This document shows, one piece after another, positions 1 through 9,500 of a DNA stretch of 64,000 nucleotides. A program made the translations under genes and the position numbers. Below the pieces are notes generated by a model. The model worked only from the letters and a program-made list of their open reading frames with translations, did not search any database and was not told the DNA's origin. How positions within the stretch are numbered: the first letter of the stretch is position 1; every line of letters starts with the position of its first letter. Source of the DNA: Hypomyces perniciosus (Eukaryota; Ascomycota; Sordariomycetes; Hypocreales; Hypocreaceae); contig SPDT01000013.1 of NCBI GenBank assembly GCA_008477525.1, positions 1,225,501 through 1,289,500 on the forward strand, in the 5' to 3' direction.

Positions 1-219
1 TTATCTTAGATATTTAATTATTTTAGGCAAACTCTATGAATAGTAACCAGTTTACCTAATTATTCTAGTAAAAACTTATAAACTGCCTAAAATACTGCTC
101 TACTTTTATATTTAGCTATTTAGTTTAGCTATTAAGTTTTAAATAATAGGCTAAAGAATATTTAAAGTGAATTTTAAATTATTAAGATAGCTGCTTTTAG
201 AATTTAAATATAAACTAAA

Positions 220-690
220 TACCCTAGTTTAATATAATTGTTTCTAGGGCTTTATATAAGGTATAGATATATGAGATAAAGGTATTAGTAAGTTTTTTAG
301 CGTTAAGTGTATAGGTAGCGATAAAATAGTGTATCTTTATTAAGCAGTATACTATTATAAGGATATTTTTATAGATTAAGCTTTATTAGTTATAGTTAAG
401 CAGTAGTGTAATATAGTCTATTAAAATATTGCTTTAGGCCTGGAATAGTACTAGTAATAGTTTTAGGAATCTTAAAGGAGCAGACTTACTTAATTTTATT
501 TAAAAGTATAGGTTATAGCCTTTAATAAAAGTATTAATATCGGCTAATATTTGCGGCTACTAGTATATATAGTTAAAGAGGTCTAGCATTTTTACTTATT
601 TTAGGTATCCTTTTAGCCTAGAAGAGTATATTTAGTATATAACTTATATTTTCGCTTTATTGATTAGCGGGAGGAAGAGTTAGTTTTAAT
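220..690 (-). pseudogene. Gypsy integrase core remnant (G1)
   Basis: The minus-strand translation matches the zinc-binding and DDE-core part of Ty3/Gypsy integrase. A degraded stretch that normally reads as the link between the HHCC finger and the core is followed by a segment resembling the family's 'ILVVVDRLTK-HFI' core strand (seen here as ILIIVYCLIKIHYFIAT). Integrase inserts element cDNA into the genome. Several stop codons, at positions where the family usually has Trp or Gln, break the frame. This part lies directly downstream of RNase H in element order. Confidence 0.75.
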
Positions 691-1079
691 AGTATATTTA
701 ATTACTGTAGATCTAAAAGTCTTACATTACTGCCTTTAAATTACTTTAAATACTTTTAGGCTATTATTAAATGGCTAGGTCTTAAAGCGCCTATATTATA
801 ATATTCGCTATATTTAATAATTTATAGGCTTTATTAATTATTTTATTGATTAATATCTTCAAGTTTAGGATTAAAGTGCTAGTTATTATAGCAAGTAGGT
901 TTTTATTATCTATACTCTTTATAATATTAGTATAGGTATAGGGATTACAGCGGCTTTCTGGGAGTAAGGTTCTTTTCCTTTTCTTTAATCGGTTATTATC
1001 CTAGTTTAACTTTACTGGGATATTTTAAGATCTTTTATTTAATATATTAGGCTTTACTGCTTTTAATCTAGGCCAGTAA

Positions 1080-1475
1080 ATAATCTAGAAATTATACTAA
1101 GATAGGAATTTAAATTAATGGATTTATCTTTAATTTAATGCTTTAATAGTTATAAAGTATTTTAGGTTTTTATAGTCTATAATAATCTTAAATTCATTTT
1201 CTATACCTTAAAGTTTAAGGCGCTATTTTTTTAATAATTTAATAATAGCTAGCAGTTTTTTATTATAGATTTTATAATTGCATTTAACAGGTAAATACTT
1301 TAATAAAAAGTATACTATTAGTTGCAAAACACTATCTTTATTATACTAAAAGAAAATACCACTAAATACTTAGTTTAAGGTATCTGTTTCTAAGACTATG
1401 TTTTTATTATAGTTAAAAAAGGCAAGGATTAAGGCGGTTATAAACTGGGTTTTAAGACAGTTGAATACAGCAGTA
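1080..1475 (-). pseudogene. Gypsy RNase H remnant (G1)
   Basis: On the minus strand a degraded Gypsy RNase H is readable: the entry segment resembles 'LK-F-AP-L-FD' and is followed by IVLETDTLN, matching the catalytic 'ETDASD' motif, then an 'YNKKLLAI' segment matching 'DKELLAI', and 'DYKNLKYF' matching 'DHKNLEYF'. RNase H removes the RNA template during cDNA synthesis. It lies immediately downstream of the RT. Stops are scattered through it. Confidence 0.85.
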
Positions 1476-1539
1476 TAAAGTTCTGCCTAATTCTATAGTA
1501 TATCTTTTCTTAAAAGGCTGTTTAAAGGTTTACAGATAT

Positions 1540-2290
1540 TGGAAAAGTCTTTAATAAACTAGCGATAAAAATTCGCAAAGCCTAAAAAGTATTAAAGTTT
1601 ATGGAGGTTTAAGGGTCTCTTTTAACTTATAATTGCAGCCACTTTTTTAAAGTCTATTTTAATACTATTACTTATAATAATTAAGCTAAAGTACTTTATT
1701 TTTATTATTTTAAATTTATATTTTTTAATATTAACTTAAAGACCTATATTAATTAATTTATTCATAACTTTTTATATATATTATTAGTATTCCTTTTATA
1801 TAGCTAAGTAAACTAAAATATTATTAAAGTAGGCTATATAAATCTTATTAAGTAAATTATATAAAGTATAGTTAATATAATATTAGAAAAAGGCTAGGGT
1901 ATTATAAAGACTAAAAGGTATAATAAGGGTTTTAAATAACCTAAACTAGGTTATAAACGCTATCTTTTATTTATATCCTTTTATGATTCTAAGTTTATTA
2001 AAGGTGGCTATTATATTTAGCTTAGTATAAAATCTAATATTGCATAAAGTATTTAATATCTCCTAGATTAACAGCAATAAATAGCAATTCTTTATAGTAA
2101 TATTATTAAGGCCTTAGTAGTTTTAATAAATATAGATGCCTTTTCTAGGTTTTGCGGCAAAGAGTAAGGGGGCAGTATATCTTACTTTAGATTCCTTAAT
2201 AAATCCTTTAGCTAGGTTCTTATCTAGCCATTTTCTTATAACCTAGAGTTCGCTTAGTAATATTAGGCGGTTTTTTTAATATAGTAGTTT
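1540..2290 (-). pseudogene. Gypsy reverse transcriptase remnant (G1)
   Basis: The best-preserved protein trace in G1. In minus-strand order I read RKWLDKNLAKGFIKES followed by a 'APLLFAAKPRKG' segment, which is the N-terminal RT block of Ty3/Gypsy. Then comes a palm block and YFNNILVY, which is the catalytic Y-L/V-D-D box with both Asp codons changed to Asn (GAY to AAY, a G-to-A change). It ends with FLGFANFYR, the classical 'FLGF-N-YRRFI' thumb motif. The frame is nearly continuous over about 250 codons, broken by a few stops at former Gln or Trp codons. Confidence 0.93.
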
Positions 2291-5200
2291 TTTCCCTGGT
2301 AAAAGCTTAATTTTATAGTTTTATAATCTTTTAAGGGAAAGCTTGTTTACTAGTTATAAAAGGAAGCCGATAATTTTATTTTATAGCTAATTAAGAAGTT
2401 TTTTTTAGATATTACTTTCTGTTAATTCTGGCTTTACTTTTATAAACTTATTGATATTAGACTCTGATATCCCTTAAAGGTACTTTCCGCTATAGTAGTG
2501 CGCAAGGAAATTATAGAAAGCTGTAAAGAATAATACTTATACTGCTGCAAAGCTGCCCTGTCTTTACAATACACTTACAAAGGTATTTTTATTAAGCTTT
2601 AATAGTTAGTATACTTTATATTCCTTTTCCTATATATCTTTTGCCAGGTCTGCCTAAATTAGTTTTATATACTAGGCAGATAGGTCTTTATAGAACTAGA
2701 TAAATAATATTGCAGTGGATATTTAGATATCTATTAGGTTAGGTCGCTTATATAGCGCTACTGCTGCAGTTTTATTAGGTATTAGTATACTTAGCTTAAG
2801 GAGTTATACTGGGTTATATTAATATAGATATTGACAGCTACTGGCTATAAGCGTTATTAAGACTAGTGTTAAGGGCTTGTTTAGTATTATTTATATTTTA
2901 GTTTCTAGTCCTTTACAGTTATTAAGTCAATAAGTGCAGTAGTAATTTTATTTTAGTATTAATATAAGGTTAATGTAAAGGTCCTTTTTTCCCTGTTAAG
3001 GCGTTGTTTTTTTTTAATATATTTTCAATATAGGCTTAAAACCTGATTTTCTTTTTAACCTTCTTTTTTATCCTCTTTAATGTATTGTTTTATTTCTCGC
3101 TAATAGTATAAAGTGCTGACTTTAAGGGTTTGCCTAGGATATTAATATTATATAAAATAGTTATTAGGCTAGGAATTATTAATGCAGTATAAGTCTAAGG
3201 GCAATAATTTATTAAACAGTATTGTAAGTTAAAGGTAACTGTCAATATAAGCTAGTTAATATTAGGATTATATCGCTATAGCTATAGTATTTTAAAGATA
3301 AAGGGGTTTTAATTTAAAAGGTTAATAATAAAAAATATATACAGCTCTCTATATTCCCTTATTCCTATATTTAAGATTATATAATTAGTAAGCTATACTA
3401 CTGCTTTACTATTAATTAAAATAAGGCTCCTTAGTCTAGGCAATTATATTATTAGGATTTAGGACTTTTAAAGGAAATGCTAGTCTATAAAGCCTTATAT
3501 TAAGCAGCTACTATTAATAAAGGTTAATATAGTTACTAGTAAATATATAAGGAATAATATAGTATAAATAAGTAGTAATTTACTATTTATAGTATTTAAA
3601 ATTAATAGTCTATTATTAATAATAATCTATTATATTTATAAAGGTATTAAGTTTATAGGCTATTTTAATATTTTATTATATTTCTTAATATAATATTATT
3701 AAAAAGCTACTTTTTCCCTGCCTTTTTATATTAAAGGTTATATCCTTATAAGTAAATATATTACTAAAAGTAACTAATCTTCTAATAAAGCTGGTCTTAT
3801 TAATATAATATAGGAATAGGTTTTTATAATATAATAAGTTTCTTTAGGCTAAGAAGTGCTAGTACTGCAGGAACTAGGGAATAGGAATTTATAGTGCTGG
3901 TATACTTTTTCCCTGGCTTAAAATATATACCTTGCCTTAAAGCACTATAGTACTATTACTTTAATATATTCTGCGTCCTAGGAAGCTGCTACTGCATCTC
4001 TATAGGGTTTAAAGTTTTATAGTATAAATCTTCTGCTTTTTTATATAGTTATCAACTGTATATTAGCCGCTATAGTAATAGTATAAGTTATAGAGTTGTT
4101 AGTATTTTTTATGTTGTAAGGTAAGGGATATGGCATTTAACTATATAGGATCGCCTGTGTTTTCTTACTTTAAAAGGTTTAATTTATTTTAAGGCAGGGT
4201 TTATTAAAGAGTATAGTTACTGTTTAGCTTCTTAAACTTGCGGTTGCCTTTAAGTTTAATGTAATAGGCCTGCTTTTCGAGGTTATTATAAACTTTTTAA
4301 CTAAAAGTCTTTTAAGCAGATTAATTATCTTTACTTATAGGCTTATTGCTTTTATTAGTAAAGGCGGCGGTTATCTTTTTTAATACTTTAAGGCGAAGGG
4401 CATTAACCTTTTAGGTATTAGTTTTGCTGGTTTAGGCTGCTAGTTTATAGAACTTAGTAATAAAGTTCTAGAATAGCTTGTTTACTATATAGTAAATATT
4501 AAACTTTTAAGCAGTAGATTATAAAAGGTTAAAAGTTTTATACTATAAGTGTAAGAATTTAATAAAAGTTTTACTACTTTTTATTTTTTATATTATACAG
4601 TTATCCTTTTTTATTATAATATAGTTAAATGCCTTTTATATTAAATTATAGGTATTACTATTTAGTTAACTGCTAATATAAAGGATATATTTATAAAGGG
4701 TATTTAAGTATTTAGTATTAATTATAATATTATATAGTATAGTAAAACATTAGTTTATATATTTCTATTAATAGGTTTTTATATTTTTATCTTTAGTATT
4801 AAATTTATTTTTAAGGTTATTAGTTTCATACTTTAAAATATTATTACTTTTAGCTTTAATAAGTTTATTAATTATATTACTTTAACTTTAGACTTTATAT
4901 TAAGTAAGCTTTAGGTTTTTAATAATAGCAGTATTCTTAGACTCTTTTTATTTTAAGGCTATATTAAAGTTATACTTTTAGTTTTAAAAGTAGTTAAAGA
5001 TAATATTAAAGAACTGCTTAAGTTTTAATACTTAAAGCTATAAGGTTAGGTTATAGTTGTTATTATAAGCTTTTAAGATAATATAAATATAAGGCTAGTT
5101 ATAGAAGTAATTAGCGAGCCTTACTTTTTAACCAGGGTCCCTTTTTACGCCTTTTATTCTTACTTTAATATTTTTAGGTTAAATACAGGCTAAGGAATTA

Positions 5201-5416
5201 GGTATAGGCTAAAGAGCTAGGCTAGGGTATATTCTTTACTGCAGGGATATAGGCTTTTAGGCTTAGGGTCTCGCTATAGTTAAGGATTAGTGAATTTCCT
5301 GTAAAACGTAAGGCTTTTATAGTATCGCGACTAGGCTATTAGCGACTTTGTTAATTCTTCTTAGGCAGGGTTAAGGGCTAAGGGTAATGGTGCAGTTATT
5401 GTAGGAAGGCATAAAC
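2291..5416 (-). pseudogene. G1 gag/protease region and 5' leader, degraded
   Basis: This stretch lies between the RT and the 5' LTR on the minus strand, where gag, the zinc knuckle and the protease of a Gypsy element are expected. Translation shows short readable runs but no motif that I can assign with certainty. The same sequence recurs in G2 (about 20190-23042) with numerous transition differences and two deletions, so it is element sequence and not host DNA. Confidence 0.6.
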
Positions 5417-5578
5417 TATTACAGTATACAGAATAGTAGGTTAAGGTAATATCTTTATTATGCCTTAAATAAGGCAAGAGGCTATAAGAATGTAATTTAA
5501 AGGTATAGGACTAAGTCATTACGTGAGAACGCATGTAATACTAATAAGTTATTGGAGGGCAGGTTTGGTGCTGTAACA
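5417..5578 (-). repeat. G1 5' LTR, 162 bp
   Basis: It matches the two LTRs of G2 (16873-17034 and 23043-23204) base for base apart from transitions, and has the same 162-bp length. On the minus strand it starts TGTTACAGCACC and ends GTAATA, which was probably a CA terminus before mutation. The five bases just outside, ATTAG at 5579-5583, are one half of a target duplication whose partner lies left of the window. Confidence 0.9.
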
Positions 5579-5616
5579 ATTAGTGAATTCGTTTTTGTAT
5601 TATGGTTATAAGCCTA

Positions 5617-5644
5617 GGAGGTTCTGGTTTGGAGGTTCTGGTTT
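5617..5644 (+). repeat. Exact 14-bp tandem duplication in TRIM-2
   Basis: GGAGGTTCTGGTTT occurs twice in a row with no mismatch. The second unit runs straight into a segment resembling a tRNA 5' half (5631-5675). It is unmutated although it lies in RIP-affected DNA. Confidence 0.9.
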
Positions 5645-5686
5645 AGTGGTTAGCGCGCTCCTAATATTAAGATCTCTTAGAACCTG
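5633..5686 (+). other. tRNA-like segment with A-box match
   Basis: The bases TGGTTTAGTGG followed by TTAGCGCG fit the RNA polymerase III A-box and D-arm of a eukaryotic tRNA. AGGTTCT at 5633-5639 is complementary to AGAACCT at the far end, as in an acceptor stem. The distance is only about 54 bp and I find no TPsiC arm or clear B-box in the right place, so this is not a complete tRNA gene. It could be a tRNA-derived head as in a SINE, or chance. Confidence 0.35.
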
Positions 5687-5895
5687 TAAGTACTGCTGGA
5701 TATCGCTATGTTTTGCTTTGAACCCTGTTTAAGGCAACTATTTTACTATAATTACTAAGGTATTTAGTTTATATGCCTGCTTCCTGGAATAAAGTAAAAA
5801 GTAAACTAACTATAGCCTATAAACTGGGGGGTGTATTATATAATATAGGGTACAATAGTTAATACTTGTATTAGTAAATTTGTTTTTATATTATA

Positions 5896-7507
5896 AAAAG
5901 GCTAAAAATTATAAATATATTATTAAAAATATATAATAAAAAGGAAATAAAGTTTTTTATAAAGGTTAATTATAGTTTATATAAATAAAAAACTTAAAAC
6001 TTTATTTATTATATTTTTATTAATAAATAAAAGGTTTTTAATATATAATTATTATTAAATAATAATATTGAATTATTAAATAAAAATATAGTTAATAAAA
6101 GCTCAAATTATATAATTATTATTTATTAAAGCTTTTATATAAATATAAATATTATATATAAAAGATAATATAGCTTATATTAAAAAAGATTTACTATTTA
6201 TTAATTTAAATTAAAAAGGTTTTTAATTAAAGAAATAGCAGTAAATTTATTTTAAAATAATAGCTTTATTTATAGTTAACTTATATTTATAATATTCAAC
6301 AAAAGCTAATCTTTCCTTTAATTTATAAATCAAATTTAAACTTTGAATAAATAAAGTTAATTAAATTATGGTAAATTAACAGTTAATGAAATAATAATAT
6401 TATTTTTTTTTATTTATATTTAAAAAAGTATATTATTTAAAGCTTAAATTTATAATTATTTAAATATTATAAATAATATTAATATATTATTAAAGTTTAA
6501 TTATAATACTTTATTAAACTATTTTATTATTAACTTTAAAGTATTATTAAATTATAGTATAATTACTATAATTAAATTTAGCGATTTTAATTTTATATTT
6601 AATATAGACTTTTTTAATATATATTATACTGGTTTTTCCTTTATATTTATTAAAGCTATAATTTACTTTTTTTAATAAAAGTAAAATCCTTTAATAATAT
6701 ATTCTTTATAAAAAGTTTAAAAGTAAAATCATCGGGTATATATAATATTTCATTATATTAAATTATTAGTGAATATTAACGTAATAGTTTAATTATTTTA
6801 TTAATATTAATAATATTATTATTAATATTAATATTACTACTATTAATAGTCTTATTAATATTAGTTTATTTAAATACTATTAAAGGTATTATTATAAATA
6901 CTTTTTAAAGTTTATTATAAATAATTTAATAAAGTTAATATTGTTTAATAAAATAAAATTTATTTAATTTAATTACTTAAATCTTTATAATATTAATAAA
7001 CTTTTAAGAAACCTTTATTTTTAATGCCTTTATTATTTATTTAATAATGTTACTATATTTACTATTTAATGTAAATAACTTTTAATAATAATATTAAATT
7101 TTTTTATTATAGTTAATCTATATCTCCCTTTAAAAGATTTATAATACATAAAATCTTTTTAAATTTAATTAAAAGTATTAATTATTTATTAATAAAAGTA
7201 ATATTAATTTCAAAATATTAATTAATATATGTTTATTAATATTTAATAATATTCTTTTATTTATTATTAAATTATTTAAAGTTTTTAATTTAATAATAAT
7301 TAAATAAATTATTATTTTTGAAGCTTAATAGTAAAGTTATATTAAAGCCTTAATTTGAACTTTAATTTATACTTTAAAGTTTAATTTCGTAACTATTTAC
7401 TTTCAAAATTCTTATTGAAAGGTTTATTTTGTTTTTTCATTAAATTAAATTGTTTCTTATTTAATTAAAAATATAATACTAATAATAAAAATTATTATCC
7501 TTAATAA
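5896..7507. other. Very AT-rich stretch with no recognisable content
   Basis: About 1.6 kb consisting almost wholly of A and T in short runs, with stops in all frames. I find no LTR, no retroelement protein trace and no repeat shared with other parts of the window. It may be older transposon sequence mutated beyond recognition. Confidence 0.6.
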
Positions 7508-7733
7508 TATAATAGGTATAGCTTAACTGGAAAGTATACAGTTAAGGCACCTCTATATTATCTATCTGTAGCTAAAGGAAGGAAGCTCTATATTAGCTAT
7601 ATATACGTTATATAGTTATGCGTATAGGGTTATAGCCAAGGTGGTTTCTTAATTAAGCAAGTGGTCTAGTATTAGTTGTATTTCCGGATTCGGTATAGTT
7701 GTAATTCCAGGAGATATAGCTTAGCCTATAATA
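7508..7733 (-). repeat. G3 3' LTR, 226 bp
   Basis: It aligns end to end with the sharp 226-bp LTR at 44290-44515, differing by transitions. It is followed on its right by a run of C, which on the minus strand is a polypurine tract. This makes it the 3' LTR of a minus-strand Gypsy element. The matching 5' LTR is not found, because the right part of the element is lost or rearranged. Confidence 0.9.
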
Positions 7734-7746
7734 TTACCCCCCTTTC
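7734..7746 (-). other. G3 polypurine tract
   Basis: On the minus strand the sequence AAAGGGGGGTAA abuts the 3' LTR. This is the plus-strand primer site of an LTR retrotransposon and fixes the orientation of G3. Confidence 0.85.
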
Positions 7747-8132
7747 TTATAGTAGCTCTCTCTTTAAGCGTTATCACTTTACTAGTATACAGCTATTAAA
7801 TAGCCTATTATTAAATTTAATTAAGCTATATTTAAATATATAGTCGTTAAAGGCTACTATATCTTCAAATATATATATTAATTCTTAGGTTAGCTTTATA
7901 TATCCTTTCTATTATATTAATACTTTACAGGAAAAGCTATAACCTTGCCGCTTAATCTTTACAAAAAGGACCTCTTTAACTTCCTATTTATCCTCACTAT
8001 TTATTTATATTAATAGTAGTTAAAGGTTATTTAAAATCTGGCCTAGAAAAGGCTTATTAGCCACTTTTTAGCAGGTTAATATAAAATCGCAGGTATATAC
8101 TAGTTAATATACCTAGTTCTACTATATAAAGG
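7747..8132 (-). pseudogene. G3 integrase tail with chromodomain remnant
   Basis: The minus-strand translation continues without a gap from the piece at 15253, across Copia A. It starts with the end of the integrase GPY/F module, including FYINLLKKAANKP, which matches 'FHVSLL--A---P'. After a linker it gives EVKEVLFVKIKRQGYSF and, further on, KGYIKLT, matching the 'EVE-IL--R---G---YLVKWKGY---TWEP' pattern of a chromodomain. A C-terminal chromodomain is typical of chromoviruses, whose domain binds methylated histone H3 and steers integration to heterochromatin. Stops replace several Trp codons. It ends close to the polypurine tract. Confidence 0.78.
8128..8132. repeat. Copia A target-site duplication, left (AAAGG)
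   Basis: AAAGG directly precedes the TGTAGCGG end of Copia A and recurs exactly at 15248-15252 after its CCCAACA end. It is the 5-bp duplication made when Copia A entered G3. Confidence 0.93.
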
Positions 8133-8395
8133 TGTAGCGGAGCGCGGCACAGTTATATAGAGCATAGAGAGATAGGAAACAAAGCTTGATTCTATGAAAG
8201 AGAATATGCCATAGTGGCCTCGCTATATATACATATAGCTAACACAAAGAAGAAGCTGTATATAGCGCTGTAAGCGTCTGTACCATTTAATATATCGCTT
8301 ACGCGATATATATATCAGCTTATATCTGCTTTATGAGCAGATAAGAGCTCCCTAGCGCTGACAAGCAGTAGGACCCCGGCCTACTTAACCCAACA
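8133..8395 (-). repeat. Copia A 3' LTR, 263 bp
   Basis: It begins TGTAGCGG and ends CCCAACA on the plus strand and repeats at 14986-15247 with few differences. It contains two clear hairpins: an 8-bp stem at 8291-8310 with loop TTAC, and a 7-bp stem at 8334-8352 with loop TTATG. The same LTR family occurs in copies B, C and D. Confidence 0.95.
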
Positions 8396-8405
8396 CACCC
8401 CCCAG
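8396..8405 (-). other. Copia A polypurine tract
   Basis: On the minus strand CTGGGGGGTG abuts the LTR start TGTTGGG. The same ten bases precede the right LTR of TRIM-1b (62394-62403) and of TRIM-2 (5824-5833). Confidence 0.9.
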
Positions 8406-9500
8406 TTAATAAAGCTATTCCCAATGCTTTATTAACTGCTACTCTAGCCTATTTATAGTGTTATAACTGACTGGCCGCGCTCTTAAAGCCTCTTTTACTT
8501 AATTAAAAGCTCCTTATTATAAACACGTATTAATATTCTATTATAGAGGTGAAAGGAATATAAGCGCTATAGCTATTATTATTCTATAATAATAGGAAGT
8601 TAAATAATAAAGCTTTTAAATAGGTAAATTAATCTTAAACAGTTAAAATAGGTATATTAGCTGCCCCCCTAGCCTTTATTCCTTACTCTTCTTCTTTAGT
8701 TATTAATATTATTACTATTAATATTAATAATAATATTAATAGCAATATAGCCCTCGCTATAAATATTATACTTCCAATTAATTCCCTTCGCGCTGTGTAT
8801 TTATTAGCTGATAGCGAAATCGTAAAAGAAAAATACCTTGTCGGTAAAGTATGGTCGTGGTTGCCCCCTGAAGGTGGCTTATCGCAGCGTTAGTCGCTCG
8901 GCTGGCCAAGCGGCCACGCCTATTACTGCTCCTGCGACAGCTCCTACTCCTACGCCGGCTAGTCCCGGCCAGTCCAGGCATACTGCAGCTATTGCCGCTC
9001 TTAATATGCGCTTAGCTGCTGTTCGTAAAGTACGCCTCGCTGCTAAGGCAGCTTTATCCTTATCTTTATTGGCTCCTCCTCCTATTACTGCTATCCCAGC
9101 CCTTACCCCTATTACTGCTACTACTACTTTTTCTATTACTCCTGCCACTACCTTTACTGCTATATTATTATCCCCTCTTTATAAAAGTTATCTAAAATTA
9201 GCAATTACCGGCAAAAAAGACTTCTTTTAATATATTTCTATCGCCTACTCTTAATAGTGCACTGCTTACTTTAATAGTAATTACTAATATACCCCCTAGT
9301 AAACTCCTCTTTAACTTACCTATATTACTTTATTTAATTATATACTTTATAGTCATTTAGTACTTATATTAATTATATACTAGCTTTTTTAAGCTATAAA
9401 TAAAGAGGATAACTAAATAAATATACTCTCTTTTCTTTATATACTTATAAGCTTATATAATTAAATAGTAACCTAGTATAAAAAGGCATTGCGCCTTTAA
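8406..9500 (-). pseudogene. Copia A 3' tail with Ala/Gly/Val-type triplet tract
   Basis: Between RNase H and the polypurine tract lies about 1 kb with no retroelement domain that I recognise. At 8879-9180 the minus strand is an imperfect GTA/GCA/GGA triplet array, which gives Ala/Val/Gly-rich translation and an 89-codon open stretch. The opposite strand is also open there, simply because of the triplet composition. The part at 8780-8880 recurs in copies B (29600-29720) and C (47480-47640) with a similar reading, so a coding tail or extra frame after pol is possible. It is unproven. Confidence 0.5.

Larger units (their letters stand above)
1..5578 (-). mobile_element. Ty3/Gypsy element G1, RIP-degraded, cut by window start
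   Basis: This is a Gypsy-type LTR retrotransposon read on the minus strand, so its 5' LTR is at the right (5417-5578) and its pol 3' part is at the left. Going from right to left I see gag-like sequence, then reverse transcriptase, RNase H and integrase, the standard Ty3/Gypsy order. Its sequence aligns along its whole length with G2 (16873-23204). By that alignment about 1.06 kb, including the integrase C-terminus and the 3' LTR, lies to the left of the window. Every frame is interrupted by stops. Compared with G1, G2 lacks about 240 bp matching 2521-2760 and some bases near 3000-3080. Confidence 0.93.
5579..5895 (+). mobile_element. TRIM-2: miniature LTR element, 5' end cut by G1
   Basis: This is a very short LTR-type element with no coding capacity. 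The last 27 bp of a left LTR (to 5604) are repeated, with transitions only, at the end of a right LTR (about 5834-5895). The left LTR is followed at once by a primer site GTTATAAGCC (5605-5614), and the right LTR is preceded by the polypurine tract CTGGGGGGTG (5824-5833). Both signals are identical to those of the Copia and TRIM-1 elements elsewhere in the window. The start of the right LTR resembles the TRIM-1 LTR, but the remainder and the internal part differ. G1 inserted into its left LTR. Confidence 0.72.

Noticed and set aside
5633..5720. A functional tRNA gene
   Set aside because: An A-box and an acceptor-like pair are present, but there is no TPsiC arm, no B-box at the right distance and no 7-base anticodon loop with a proper stem.
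6780..6860. Short tandem TAATATTATTA runs as a possible origin or CRISPR-like array
   Set aside because: They are irregular, without spacers or constant repeat length, and are typical of AT-saturated sequence.
8655..8745. Palindromic AATATTATTAATATT run near the Copia 3' end as a MITE
   Set aside because: It occurs at the same place in Copia B and C and therefore belongs to the Copia tail; there are no flanking duplications.
8838..9230. 130-codon open frame on the plus strand, overlapping 89- and 67-codon frames on the minus strand
   Set aside because: They result from the GTA/GCA triplet array in the tail of Copia A, which keeps both strands open. The plus-strand frame is antisense to the element and no copy conserves it.
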